Made by a program: the position numbers and the translations under genes. Below, piece by piece: positions 8,333 to 16,533 of a stretch of 18,750 nt of DNA. The first letter of the stretch is position 1. The number at the start of each line of letters is the position of its first letter. The notes beneath the pieces were generated by a model. The model did no database searches, was not told the DNA's origin, and worked only from the letters and a program-made list of their open reading frames with translations. This DNA is from Methanobacterium sp. UBA279. Lineage in GTDB: Archaea; Methanobacteriota; Methanobacteria; Methanobacteriales; Methanobacteriaceae. The stretch is from NCBI GenBank assembly GCA_002502855.1, contig DAQK01000048.1, positions 1-18,750 on the forward strand. The letters are read 5' to 3'.

Positions 8333-8716
8333 ATGGTCAACAAACTAACAATAGCTATACTGGCAATAGTAATAGTGGTAGTTATAGGTGCTGGTATATA
8401 CGCTGGTTCTAACCCGCCAAAAACCGACACCCAAATCAGTGACAATGGAACTACCCCCACCAATAATGAAGCTTCACAGTCAAATGCATCAGAAAATAGT
8501 TCAGGACAAAATATGATATCTGCTCAAGAAGCTCAAGATATTGCTCTACAATATATAGAAGAACCAAATGCAACGGCAGGAACTCCAAGATTAGTTGATG
8601 AAGATGGGAAGAAAATTTATATTGTACCAGTAATCATGAAAGGAGATACTGTAGGGCAAATAGAAATAGATGCCTACACCGGAAAGAATGTAGGTGGTGC
8701 TGGAGGAGTTACTTAA
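8333..8716 (+). CDS. Small exported PepSY-like protein
   Basis: 127 residues in three parts: an N-terminal membrane anchor or signal (about 4-25, LTIAILAIVIVVVIGAGIYA), a Ser/Thr/Asn/Gln-rich linker (about 26-60, typical of archaeal surface proteins and rich in N-x-S/T sites such as NAS and NSS), and a C-terminal domain of about 65 residues. That domain begins MISAQEAQDIALQYI, continues PRLVDEDGKKIYIVPVI and GDTVGQIEIDAYTGKNVGG. The order helix, strand pair, and ending VGxIEIDAxTGKxVGG is that of a PepSY domain, often found on regulators of extracellular peptidases or as stand-alone surface proteins. GGAGGAG lies six bases before the ATG. It forms its own unit with a TATA box at 8218. The exact role is unknown. 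Confidence 0.8.
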   Translation: MVNKLTIAILAIVIVVVIGAGIYAGSNPPKTDTQISDNGTTPTNNEASQSNASENSSGQNMISAQEAQDIALQYIEEPNATAGTPRLVDEDGKKIYIVPVIMKGDTVGQIEIDAYTGKNVGGAGGVT

Positions 8717-8899
8717 CCTTCCAATACTAAAACACCATTCCATTTTTTTAATTTTATTTTTACTAATTTAAAATTTCACTATTGATTTTAAATTTTCTTC
8801 AATCTATGAATCCTTATGAATAAATTTAAGTTTTATTTCTTCCAAAAATAATAGGATAGTAACCTTTTTTTTGAAACATTTCGAAATATGAGGTATTAC

Positions 8900-9925
8900 A
8901 TGAAATATCAAACTTTGATGCTTTTAGCCCTGGGAATTGGTGTTTTGGCAGTGCTGGTGCTGTTAATCGGGCCGGAAGAGATTTTGAATGCCCTGGGGAT
9001 GGCCAATCCCTGGTATGTGCTTCTGGCATTTTTAATCCAGTTCCTGCTCTTCGGTCTCTGGACAGAAAGATGGTCCATCAACATCCATGTGGTGGACATA
9101 AAAATCAAGAAATTAGCCCTGTTACCCATGCTACTGGTGGGTATGGCGGTAAACAACATCACCCCCAGCGGCAGAGGAGGGGGAGAACCGGTACGGGCCT
9201 ATATTCTGGGCAAATATACTAAATGCCCCATGGAAAATTCTTTTGCCACGGTGATAGCTGATAAGGGTTTGGATACTTTTCCACTGTTTTTACTGGCTGT
9301 AATTACAATAATATATGCAGTTCTTTATCTTCAACTATCCATCTTAACAATTTATGCCCTGATCACATCAGTGGCAGTGTTGCTGGTACTGTTTATAATC
9401 GGGTTTTACATGTCCATTGATCAGAAAATGGGCGGAAAGGTCACCAGATGGGTGGTGAATGTTATAAAAAGATTTTCCAAAAAAGACCACAGTAAACTGG
9501 AAAAAAGAGCTTTAAACGCACTTAACGGGTTTCAAAACAGCATCAGAACTCTGATAAGGAACAGGAAGATACTCCTCTACGCCCTTCCATTATCCTTTTT
9601 AATCTGGTTTGTGGAGATAATTAGGGTCTACATAATCTTCATGGCATTCAACACCCCCATCTCCCTGGAAGCCATAGCCGTAGTATTTTTAATAAGCACC
9701 CTAATCGGCATAGTACCACTTCTCCCTGGTGGGCTGGGCGCTGTAGATGGGATGATGATACTGCTCTTTTCAATAGCCGGAGTTCCACCATCTGTAAGCG
9801 CAGCTGCCACAATAATAGAGAGGCTGATATCCTTTTGGATGCCTTCATTTCTGGGTATTTTAATGTTGCCCTACTTTGGATCAGGGGTGATGGATCAGAT
9901 ATCAAAAAATTTAGGCCGGGATTAA
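8900..9925 (+). CDS. UPF0104 / LPG synthase TM-region family membrane protein
   Basis: About 341 residues and eight to nine membrane helices. Family signatures are NNITPSGRGGGEPVRAYILGK (written here as GRGGGEPVRAY) in the first third and PLLPGGLGAVDGMM in the last third. These mark the flippase-like membrane domain shared with lysylphosphatidylglycerol synthases and the archaeal AglD C-terminal half. Members are thought to move or modify lipid-linked compounds, but there is no soluble synthase domain here, so activity is unknown. An in-frame ATG at 8888 gives 345 residues, but GAGGT (8890-8894) is five bases before the ATG at 8900, which I prefer. The gene ends 76 bases before the FMN-binding gene, with a separate TATA-like box between them. 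Confidence 0.85.
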   Translation: MKYQTLMLLALGIGVLAVLVLLIGPEEILNALGMANPWYVLLAFLIQFLLFGLWTERWSINIHVVDIKIKKLALLPMLLVGMAVNNITPSGRGGGEPVRAYILGKYTKCPMENSFATVIADKGLDTFPLFLLAVITIIYAVLYLQLSILTIYALITSVAVLLVLFIIGFYMSIDQKMGGKVTRWVVNVIKRFSKKDHSKLEKRALNALNGFQNSIRTLIRNRKILLYALPLSFLIWFVEIIRVYIIFMAFNTPISLEAIAVVFLISTLIGIVPLLPGGLGAVDGMMILLFSIAGVPPSVSAAATIIERLISFWMPSFLGILMLPYFGSGVMDQISKNLGRD

Positions 9926-9937
9926 TTTATAAAAATA
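9926..9937 (+). promoter_or_regulatory. TATA-like box before the FMN-binding/ftr unit
   Basis: TTTATAAAAATA lies about 65-75 bases before the start at 10002. It is the best AT box in the 76-base gap and probably drives the two-gene unit. Confidence 0.4.
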
Positions 9938-10001
9938 TAAAAAGGATTGCCAAAATATTATCACATAATTTTCATTTAGAAATAGATAGAGGTGTATTAA
10001 T

Positions 10002-10397
10002 ATGGTAATGACACAGGAGATGATGGACGTTATAGCAGGAAGCAGAGCATATGTTGCTACTGCCACTACTGATGGTGTGCCAAACGTAGTTCCCATTGGA
10101 AATATCAAACCACTCGATAATAAAACAGTGATTATAGCAGACAGTTATATGGTTAAAACCAGGAAAAATCTTGAAGCCAATCCTAAAGTGGCTTTTGTAG
10201 TAGAAGACGCTGCAAAATATCCCTTCCAATTTAAAGGGACAGTTAAGATCTACACCAGCGGAGAATATTATGATGAGGTTGTTAATTGGGTTAAAGAGGC
10301 ATCACCACTGGCACCCGCACCAAAAGCAGCCGTAGTTATAGATGTTGAAGAAATTTACTCTGTTAAAGTAGGGGATGCAGGTAAAAAATTGGATTAA
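10002..10397 (+). CDS. Pyridoxamine 5'-phosphate oxidase-like FMN-binding protein
   Basis: 131 residues forming a single split-barrel domain. It opens MTQEMMDVIAGSRAYVATATTDGVPNVVPIG, the usual helix plus strand-turn-strand of the PPOX-like fold, followed by NKTVIIADSYMVKTRKNLEANPKVAFVVED, where the S-x-x-x-K-T-x-x-N-L-x-x-N-P stretch corresponds to the flavin phosphate-binding region. Such small proteins bind FMN or F420 and act as reductases or oxidases; the cofactor cannot be told. AGAGGTG lies eight bases before the ATG. The stop is only 18 bases before ftr, which has its own GGTGAT, so the two are very likely co-transcribed. That hints at a redox role near the methanofuran/tetrahydromethanopterin pathway, but this is inference. 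Confidence 0.85.
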   Translation: MVMTQEMMDVIAGSRAYVATATTDGVPNVVPIGNIKPLDNKTVIIADSYMVKTRKNLEANPKVAFVVEDAAKYPFQFKGTVKIYTSGEYYDEVVNWVKEASPLAPAPKAAVVIDVEEIYSVKVGDAGKKLD

Positions 10398-10415
10398 TTT
10401 TTTTAAGGTGATAGA

Positions 10416-11312
10416 ATGCAGTTAAACAATGTTGAAATAGAGGATACCTTCGCAGAAGCATTTGACATTTTCGTGTCCAGATTTTTAATCACCGCAGCTA
10501 CCGAAAAATTCGCAAAAATAGCTGCAGACGAAACTGTGGGATTCGGTTCATCAGTTATCATGTGTCCTGCAGAGGCAGGGATCGATCGTTACGTGCCACC
10601 CAGTGAAACACCAGACGGAAGACCAGGCTACATAGTGATGATCTGTCACCCCAAGAAGGATGAACTGGAACACCAGCTCCTGGAAAGGATAGGACAATGT
10701 GTACTTACCTCCGCAACCACCGCGGTATTCGATGCCATGGGAGATGACGCAGAGGAAAAACTGAAGGTAGGATTTAAACTGAAATTCTTCGGAGACGGGT
10801 TTGAAAGTAAAGACGAAATAGCAGGAAGAACCGTCTACAAAGTTCCCATCATGTCCGGAGATTTCATAATCGAAGGAGAATTAGGAATCAAAAGGGGAGT
10901 AGCCGGTGGAAACTTCTTCATAATGGCTGAAAACCAGGCATCAGCACTGGTAGCTGCTGAAGTTGCAGTAGATGCTATTGAAAATGTCGTTGGTACGATA
11001 ACACCTTTCCCTGGTGGTATCGTGGCTTCCGGATCCAAGATAGGTTCCAAATATAAATTCATGGCCGCTTCAACCAACGAAAAATTCTGCCCCACCCTGA
11101 GAGGTGTGGAAGGAGTGGTTTGTGAGGTGCCACAGGAAATAAACGGTATCTACGAGATAGTCATCGATGGAACAGATGAAGGAGCTATTAAAAACGCTAT
11201 GAAAGCCGGAATATCAGCCGCAGTAAAAGTTCCAGGGGTAAAAAGGATATACGCTGGTAACTACGACGGTACTCTGGGTGCCTACCAGATATGGTTAGAA
11301 AAATTATTCTAA
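10416..11312 (+). CDS. ftr: Formylmethanofuran:tetrahydromethanopterin N-formyltransferase
   Basis: 298 residues, the usual length of Ftr. It catalyses the second step of CO2 reduction in methanogenesis, moving the formyl group from formylmethanofuran to N5 of tetrahydromethanopterin in the cytoplasm. The sequence runs collinearly with known methanogen Ftr: VEIEDTFAEAFDIFVSRFLI at the N-terminus, GFGSSVIMCPAEAGIDRYVP, TPDGRPGYIVMI, GQCVLTSATTAVFDAM, TPFPGGIVASGSKIGSKYKF and YAGNYDGTLGAYQIWLEKLF at the end. The protein is rich in Glu and Asp, as is typical. AAGGTGAT is five bases before the ATG. A run of seven T just after the stop ends the unit. Some Methanobacteriales have a second ftr paralogue; I cannot say which copy this is. 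No lesions are seen. Confidence 0.97.
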   Translation: MQLNNVEIEDTFAEAFDIFVSRFLITAATEKFAKIAADETVGFGSSVIMCPAEAGIDRYVPPSETPDGRPGYIVMICHPKKDELEHQLLERIGQCVLTSATTAVFDAMGDDAEEKLKVGFKLKFFGDGFESKDEIAGRTVYKVPIMSGDFIIEGELGIKRGVAGGNFFIMAENQASALVAAEVAVDAIENVVGTITPFPGGIVASGSKIGSKYKFMAASTNEKFCPTLRGVEGVVCEVPQEINGIYEIVIDGTDEGAIKNAMKAGISAAVKVPGVKRIYAGNYDGTLGAYQIWLEKLF

Positions 11313-11314
11313 AA

Positions 11315-11321
11315 TTTTTTT
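11315..11321 (+). terminator. Poly-T terminator after ftr
   Basis: Seven T start three bases after the ftr stop, with a second T6 run about 14 bases further. The next gene is on the opposite strand, so this is the convergent end of the ftr unit. Confidence 0.55.
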
Positions 11322-11349
11322 AACCATAAACTAATTTTTTAAAATAATA

Positions 11350-13290
11350 CTATTCGATACAGAATTTCACAGGCTCTTCACTTTCAACAAGAGTCCAAAT
11401 TTCTTTTTCAGGTAAATTCACACCGATCAATATTCCTAATCTATCTAATTCTTTTTCTATCTTTTTAACAGTTTCAATATCCCCTGCAGATATGATGTGG
11501 GAATGTACATTCCGGGATATGGCTGAAAGAGCTCTAAGAGATCTCTGGGCTTCTGGTTTTTTATATTCCTCTTCGCAGTTTTTAAGATCTTCTTCATCCT
11601 TTAGGTAAAGCCGTCTGGTTACTACTTGCCTTACCCCGGGAAGATAATGTTTAGAATCTAATATACGCCCATGATTACTTATCACTACTTTTTTATCGTC
11701 TATCTGTCCAGGCTTGTGTTTTAAAATCATTTCACTGACCCTTCCATATTCTTCGATTTTCTGTTCAATTTCTGCATGGCTCAGATTTACACCTAAAAGA
11801 ATGCCTTTTTCCTTCAATTCTTTCTCTATTTTAGCCAAAGAATCTGTATCTGGGGCTGAAATTCGATGTGAATGAATCCCTCCACCAGATAAATTATATA
11901 ACCTTTCTAAAGATTCCATTCGTTGTTTGTCTTCTTCCAAATGGTTTAAAAAAGATTCCATCTTTTCTGGTTCTGATAATTCTATTTTTCTATGTAAAGG
12001 TTCTTTAAATCCAGGCAAATAATATTCGATATCCTCCAGAGTTCCTCCGTTTTCCAAGATAATCTCTGATTCTTCCCTTATATTTGGTAGACCGTGGTTT
12101 TCTGTGATCTTTATCTCTGGTTTAATAACTACCTTGACTAATTGTCCGTATTTACGGGCCACTTCCTTAATTTCATCTTCAGTTAAGTTCACACCTAATA
12201 AAATACCTTCCTTTTTAAGTTCATCTGTTACGGCATTTAGAGCTTCTCTGTTAGGGCCGGATATCCAGTGTGAATGAATTCCGCTAACCGACTCATATAT
12301 CCGTTCCAAAGATTTTTTTCGTGATGGTTCTTTTTCTAAACTTTTTAAGAATCGATCAATCTCATCTAAACCAGATACTTCTATTTTTCTCGCTAGTGGT
12401 TCTTTAAATTCAGGTAAATGATATTCTATATTTTCTAATGTACAGTTGTGTTTTAGGATAATTTCAGCTTCCCTTCTTATACCATCTACTCCGTGCATTA
12501 GAGTGATCTTCATGATGGTAGGTTGGATGGCTGCAAAAAATATATCTTCAGCACCACTTGTTTCCGGAGATATAACCTTGTCGGCACCTGCACGATAAAG
12601 TCTCTTGATATTCACCTTTTTACTGGCTCTGGTGACTATCCATATGTCCGAACGTATTTCACGTGCAGTAAGGGTTATAAATAGGTTATTCACATCATCC
12701 CCTGTGGTAATTATAACTCCTCTAGCACGTTCTATTCCCGCATCCTTAATGATATCTTCATCTGTAGCGTCTCCTGAAATGGCCAATACATCTGGTTCTT
12801 CCCATAACTCTTTTTCAACAACTGCTTTGTCTTTTTCAATTATTATTGTCCTTTGCTTTCTTCTCAATAATTCCCGATGAACTGCGCTGCCCACTCTTCC
12901 ATAACCACATATTATAAAATGGTCTTTAGTGTCAGATATCCTATGTCTCTGTTTAGCGCCTGTTGTTATTTCTTCAACTACCATACTAACCACCGTCACT
13001 GTTAAAGTAAAAGCGTAAGCCACCAATCCCACCCCGCCAATTACCAGTGTCATAGCGAAAAGCTTTTGTGCGGGGTTAATAGGACTTATATCACCGTATC
13101 CCAGAGTTGTTATGGTGATAATGGTAAAATATAGTGCATTTACCGGATCAAGCTTCATAATTAATAAAGAACCAATAAAACCATAGATAACCAGTATGCC
13201 CACACCCAATAAAGCATATCTCACTATAAAAAATGGAACAGGTGTAATATCCTTTGGTGAAGGTAATAAAGTAAATGGGGTTTGAGCCAC
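11350..13290 (-). CDS. 2-TM potassium channel with RCK N-domain and three tandem C-terminal modules
   Basis: 646 residues. Two membrane helices (about 19-45 and 76-102) flank a pore with filter TLGYGD (62-67). A TrkA-N/RCK Rossmann domain follows (about 122-240; HFIICGYGRVGSAVHREL, acidic IEKDK after the second strand, then ISGDATDEDI). In MthK-type channels a TrkA-C domain comes next; here I see instead three repeats at about 271-384, 405-520 and 534-634. Each contains LENIEY(H/Y)LPxFKEPLxRKIE or a variant, a charged helix, then HSHxIS (339-341, 473-475, 596-598), then GILxGVNL and an EI helix. HSH to GVNL is exactly 27 residues in all three. The third copy is the most diverged. I do not recognise this module. 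GTG start, with AAGGTGAA seven bases before it. Intact, and divergent from nnr. Probably a ligand-gated K+ channel. Confidence 0.9.
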   Translation of the reverse strand: MAQTPFTLLPSPKDITPVPFFIVRYALLGVGILVIYGFIGSLLIMKLDPVNALYFTIITITTLGYGDISPINPAQKLFAMTLVIGGVGLVAYAFTLTVTVVSMVVEEITTGAKQRHRISDTKDHFIICGYGRVGSAVHRELLRRKQRTIIIEKDKAVVEKELWEEPDVLAISGDATDEDIIKDAGIERARGVIITTGDDVNNLFITLTAREIRSDIWIVTRASKKVNIKRLYRAGADKVISPETSGAEDIFFAAIQPTIMKITLMHGVDGIRREAEIILKHNCTLENIEYHLPEFKEPLARKIEVSGLDEIDRFLKSLEKEPSRKKSLERIYESVSGIHSHWISGPNREALNAVTDELKKEGILLGVNLTEDEIKEVARKYGQLVKVVIKPEIKITENHGLPNIREESEIILENGGTLEDIEYYLPGFKEPLHRKIELSEPEKMESFLNHLEEDKQRMESLERLYNLSGGGIHSHRISAPDTDSLAKIEKELKEKGILLGVNLSHAEIEQKIEEYGRVSEMILKHKPGQIDDKKVVISNHGRILDSKHYLPGVRQVVTRRLYLKDEEDLKNCEEEYKKPEAQRSLRALSAISRNVHSHIISAGDIETVKKIEKELDRLGILIGVNLPEKEIWTLVESEEPVKFCIE

Positions 13291-13546
13291 TTAATTCACC
13301 TTTATAATCTGTTTAATTTAAAATAAAAATTTACGAGAGCACAGTTTATTTAATCAAATTTTGTTAACAGTTAATCAGTTTGTTTATTATTTTAAATGTA
13401 TCTATTTAATTAATTTTTCCTTTAAAATTTGCAAAAATATTGAATAAAAAAGCTATTAAAGCCATACTCACTTAATTATATTTAAAGAAATTAAATATTC
13501 CAGTGAGATAAATAATTAATAATTTTTAACTGAAACTGGTGATATC
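13291..13546. promoter_or_regulatory. Divergent promoter region, channel gene / nnr
   Basis: 256 very AT-rich bases between two divergent starts. Several AT boxes occur, the best for nnr being AATTATATTTAAAG around 13475-13488, about 60-70 bases before the TTG start. No further structure was found. Confidence 0.4.
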
Positions 13547-15016
13547 TTGACCCCTAAAGATATGATGGTGCTGGATGCGGGTGCCGAAGCATTAGGAATC
13601 CCCAAACAGTCCTTAATGGAAAGCGCGGGCAAATGTCTTGCATATAAGATAATCCACTTATCAAAACCATGTAAAGTAGCCATATTTGCCGGTAATGGTG
13701 GAAACGGTGGTGACGGATTTGTAGCTGCAAGATATCTGGTAAACAAAGGGTTTGAAGTGGAAGTTTTTTTCTTAGGACATCCTTCACAGATAAGATCACG
13801 AGAAACCAGGAAGAACTGGGAAGTACTGCAGAAAATAGGAAACTCCGACCTTCTGCAGATTTTAACTGTACGGGATTCTACAGATTTAAAGCCTACCCAG
13901 GCGGAGATAGTAATAGACGCACTACTGGGCACCGGAACCCAGGGAAAATTAAGGGAACCAATCGCCAGTGCCGTTGACATCATAAACGAATCTAAAGGGA
14001 TAAAAATCGCAGTAGACACTCCAACGGGTCTTGATCCCCTTACAGGTAAGGTTTTTGATAAAGCTGTAGAGGCAGATTACACGGTCACCTTCCATAAGGA
14101 GAAATCAGGCTTTAAAGACGCCAAAAGGAAGTATATTGGGGAAATACATGTCTGTGATATAGGAATCCCCCGGGAAGCTGAGATATTCACTGGTCCAGGG
14201 GATCTTTTACGACTAAAAAACAGGGATGCAACCTCCCATAAAGGCCAAAACGGGAGATTACTCGTAGTTGGAGGGAGTAAGGATTACTCTGGCGCTCCGG
14301 CCATAGCCGCTATGTCATCATTAAAATCAGGTGCGGATCTGGCTGTAGTGGCCTGTCCTTTATCTGTAAGCACCCCTATCAGATCATATTCTCCGGATTT
14401 AATTGTGAAGAGTCTTACCGGTGATTACATCAATACAAGTGATGTAGATAAGATATTAGAACTATCTACCCAGGCGGATGCCATAGTAGTGGGGTGTGGT
14501 GCCGGTACCGAAGATGAAACAGCAGAAACATTAAACCAGCTCATAGAGAAGGTGGAAAAACCCCTGGTGATTGATGCAGATGCGCTTAAAGTACTTGATT
14601 TAAATTTAATTAAGGAATCAGAACAGGAAATAGTGGTAACCCCCCATAAAGCAGAATTTAAATCTCTCTTTGGAGTTACAGTACCTGAATCCTTCAAACA
14701 GAAGACCGCCACTGTCCTGAAGGCGTCCCAGATGACTGGTGCAACTGTACTGCTTAAAGGTGCGGTGGATATAATTGCCCATAAGGATAAAATAAAACTC
14801 AATTCCACGGGAAACCCGGGGATGACTGTGGGTGGAACTGGGGACTGTCTGGCGGGGCTGGTTGGTGGATTGATGGCTCAGAAGTATGATCCTTTTGAAG
14901 CCGCGTTTTTAGCCGCCTACATAAATGGAAAAGCTGGAGATCTGGCTTTAGAAGAATATGGTTATAATTTCACCGCAGATGACCTTTTAGATTTTGTCCC
15001 GTATGCTTTCAAATAG
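13547..15016 (+). CDS. nnr: Bifunctional NAD(P)HX repair enzyme (epimerase + ADP-dependent dehydratase)
   Basis: 489 residues. The N-terminal half (about 1-215) is the NnrE/YjeF_N epimerase domain: GNGGNGGDGFVAARYL, DALLGTGTQG and AVDTPTGLDPLTG. The C-terminal half (about 225-489) is the NnrD/carbohydrate kinase-like dehydratase: VVGGSKDYSGAPAIAAM, KSGADLAVVACP, VVGCGAGTEDE, VTPHKAEF and the anion-hole motif GGTGDCLAG. Together they restore NADH and NADPH from their damaged hydrates: the epimerase equilibrates R and S forms and the dehydratase removes water using ATP or ADP. The start is TTG, supported by GGTGAT four bases upstream; the next ATG (codon 5) would cost little. A housekeeping gene, fully intact. 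It converges on the broken MBL-fold gene with about 40 bases between them. Confidence 0.95.
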   Translation: MTPKDMMVLDAGAEALGIPKQSLMESAGKCLAYKIIHLSKPCKVAIFAGNGGNGGDGFVAARYLVNKGFEVEVFFLGHPSQIRSRETRKNWEVLQKIGNSDLLQILTVRDSTDLKPTQAEIVIDALLGTGTQGKLREPIASAVDIINESKGIKIAVDTPTGLDPLTGKVFDKAVEADYTVTFHKEKSGFKDAKRKYIGEIHVCDIGIPREAEIFTGPGDLLRLKNRDATSHKGQNGRLLVVGGSKDYSGAPAIAAMSSLKSGADLAVVACPLSVSTPIRSYSPDLIVKSLTGDYINTSDVDKILELSTQADAIVVGCGAGTEDETAETLNQLIEKVEKPLVIDADALKVLDLNLIKESEQEIVVTPHKAEFKSLFGVTVPESFKQKTATVLKASQMTGATVLLKGAVDIIAHKDKIKLNSTGNPGMTVGGTGDCLAGLVGGLMAQKYDPFEAAFLAAYINGKAGDLALEEYGYNFTADDLLDFVPYAFK

Positions 15017-15056
15017 TTGATCAACTTGGGAGACACTCTTAAATTGAATGCTAATT

Positions 15057-15908
15057 TTAATTAGTATCTAAAATGATTTTCATTCCCGTACAGATTCTGT
15101 GGAGTTTATCTTCTAAAATAGGGCTCATGATTTCCATTCCACGTTCACCCGTGCAATGACAGTATAAACGTTTCCAATCCCCTCATCTGCCAGCCAATGA
15201 GCTATTCCTTCGATTTCTTCTTTTTCAGCCACTATAGAGTTTCACTTCCAGATTGAAAATGAAATCCTCCCAGTACCGTGTTTATTTTACCTTTCGGGAA
15301 AGTGTTTTTCACCTTGTTTATGATGTTGGTAATTCCACTAATGTCCACAACCAGAAAAAACAGTTAAATTATTATTTTTTTCTAAAACCATGAACAGTTC
15401 ATGTTTAAATTCATCCTTAATCATCTTATCTTCTTTACCTTCAAAGAGAATTTGGTTGTTGGAGGGGATGGGGAATTTCCTTTCAATATCTGGAATTAAA
15501 AACATTCCAGGGCTTATTTCCAGTTTTTTATCCACAAAAATTAACCTGTTCGAATGATTTTCAGCAATTTTACTATCCATACCAATGTATTTGGTTTTTA
15601 TCAGGAAGTTTGGCATAGTAAGGGTTTAAAGCTTCTTTCTTGAGATAAACCGGTGCTTTATCATTCAGTTTAAAGAAACTTAACAACCCTCCAGTATGAT
15701 CGTTGTGTCCGTGAGATATAACTACCGCATCAACCTTGGAAAGATCGACGCCCAGTTTTGGGGCGTTTTGGATGGCATAATTTTTGGGGCCGCCGGTATC
15801 AAATAAAATTAATCCATGTTTGTCTTCTATAAGTAGGGAAGGTCCATTTTCGGTTTTAAAATCAGAGCCTTTTAACTTGTTATTCTCCATAAGCACAGTT
15901 ATTTCCAT
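15057..15908 (-). pseudogene. COG1237-type MBL-fold hydrolase, about four frameshifts
   Basis: On the minus strand the protein starts MEITVLMENNKL, LLIEDKHGLILFDTG, and has the metal motif VISHGHNDHTGGLLSF. The frame then changes near 15605 to FLIKTKYIGMD, ISPGMFLIPDIERKFPIP and LTVFSGCGH. An extra base near 15340 puts TAG after CGH; the next frame gives SGITNIINKVKNTF and VLGGFHFQSGSE. A change near 15235 yields AEKEEIEGIAHWLADEG, and another near 15160 yields CHCTGERGMEIM and KLHRICTGMKII before TAA at 15057-15059. Order and motifs (SGCGHxGI, LGGFH, CHCTGE) match the MBL-fold group that includes a protein linked to methanopterin biosynthesis (ribofuranosylaminobenzene phosphate synthase-like). 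This copy cannot make a full enzyme. Confidence 0.8.
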
Positions 15909-15977
15909 GATATCATCTAGATTTCCTATAATGAGCTAAATTAAAAAAAGAGATGAAATAAGCCTAGCTTAAATTGG

Positions 15978-16409
15978 TCAGTCTCCAAATTTAATGAACT
16001 CCTTAGGTTCAAAATTAGTTTCCATGGTCCAGAAGTAGGCTTCTCCCTTAAATATCCTGAAAATTACGAGTCCTGGATGATCAACAGTCAAACCAAATTC
16101 TTTAAGAAATGGCCGGTCCTTTATAACCTTCTTTTTAAGTTCTGGATCTTCGATGAATTCTGTTTCCCCAGCAACCCTTAGCATGGTACCGGTGGACTCT
16201 TCGTCCGGCTGCCAGAAACAGGCCTCAACCTTATTGTTTTTCTGTAACTGTCCGTACATATCCTTAACCGCCCCGATCTGGAAATAAAACCCGGTTTCAT
16301 CGGCAAACCAGAATCCTAACGCTCTAACCCGGGGCTGGTCTCCATCCACCGTTGCTACGTAGCTCACCGGTGTTTCGTTTGCAAATTTTATACAGTCGTT
16401 GATGTCCAT
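15978..16409 (-). CDS. Pyridoxamine 5'-phosphate oxidase family flavin-binding protein
   Basis: 143 residues, a split-barrel PPOX-type domain: CIKFANETPVSYVATVDGDQPRVRALGFWF, FYFQIGAVKDMYGQLQKNNKVEACFW and TMLRVAGETEFIEDPELKKKV. The K-D-M-Y-x-Q-L-x-x-N-x-K-V-E stretch sits at the flavin phosphate site. This type is common in methanogens and anaerobic bacteria and is often annotated as a general stress or nitroimidazole-resistance-like flavoprotein; substrate unknown. It is a distant paralogue of the protein at 10002. AGGAGTT lies eight bases before the ATG. It lies downstream of argG on the same strand but is separated by an argG terminator, so it is likely its own unit. Confidence 0.88.
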   Translation of the reverse strand: MDINDCIKFANETPVSYVATVDGDQPRVRALGFWFADETGFYFQIGAVKDMYGQLQKNNKVEACFWQPDEESTGTMLRVAGETEFIEDPELKKKVIKDRPFLKEFGLTVDHPGLVIFRIFKGEAYFWTMETNFEPKEFIKFGD

Positions 16410-16483
16410 TTTTTTTAACTCCTACTAACATTATTTAAAAATTAAATTCAGCAAATAAATATCTTTCGAGAAATTTGGTGCAT

Positions 16484-16519
16484 TAAAAAAAGGGAAAAAA
16501 ATTTAAAAAATAAAAAAAA
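16484..16519 (-). terminator. Poly-T terminator region after argG
   Basis: On the minus strand this is a run of T-tracts of six to eight, starting 14 bases after the argG stop. Such clustered T-tracts act as archaeal intrinsic terminators. Confidence 0.5.
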
Positions 16520-16533
16520 CAGGTAAGAAGATC

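Noticed and set aside
13516..14019. Minus-strand ORF of 167 codons opposite nnr
   Set aside because: It is a shadow of the NnrE domain, which has all expected motifs in the plus frame.
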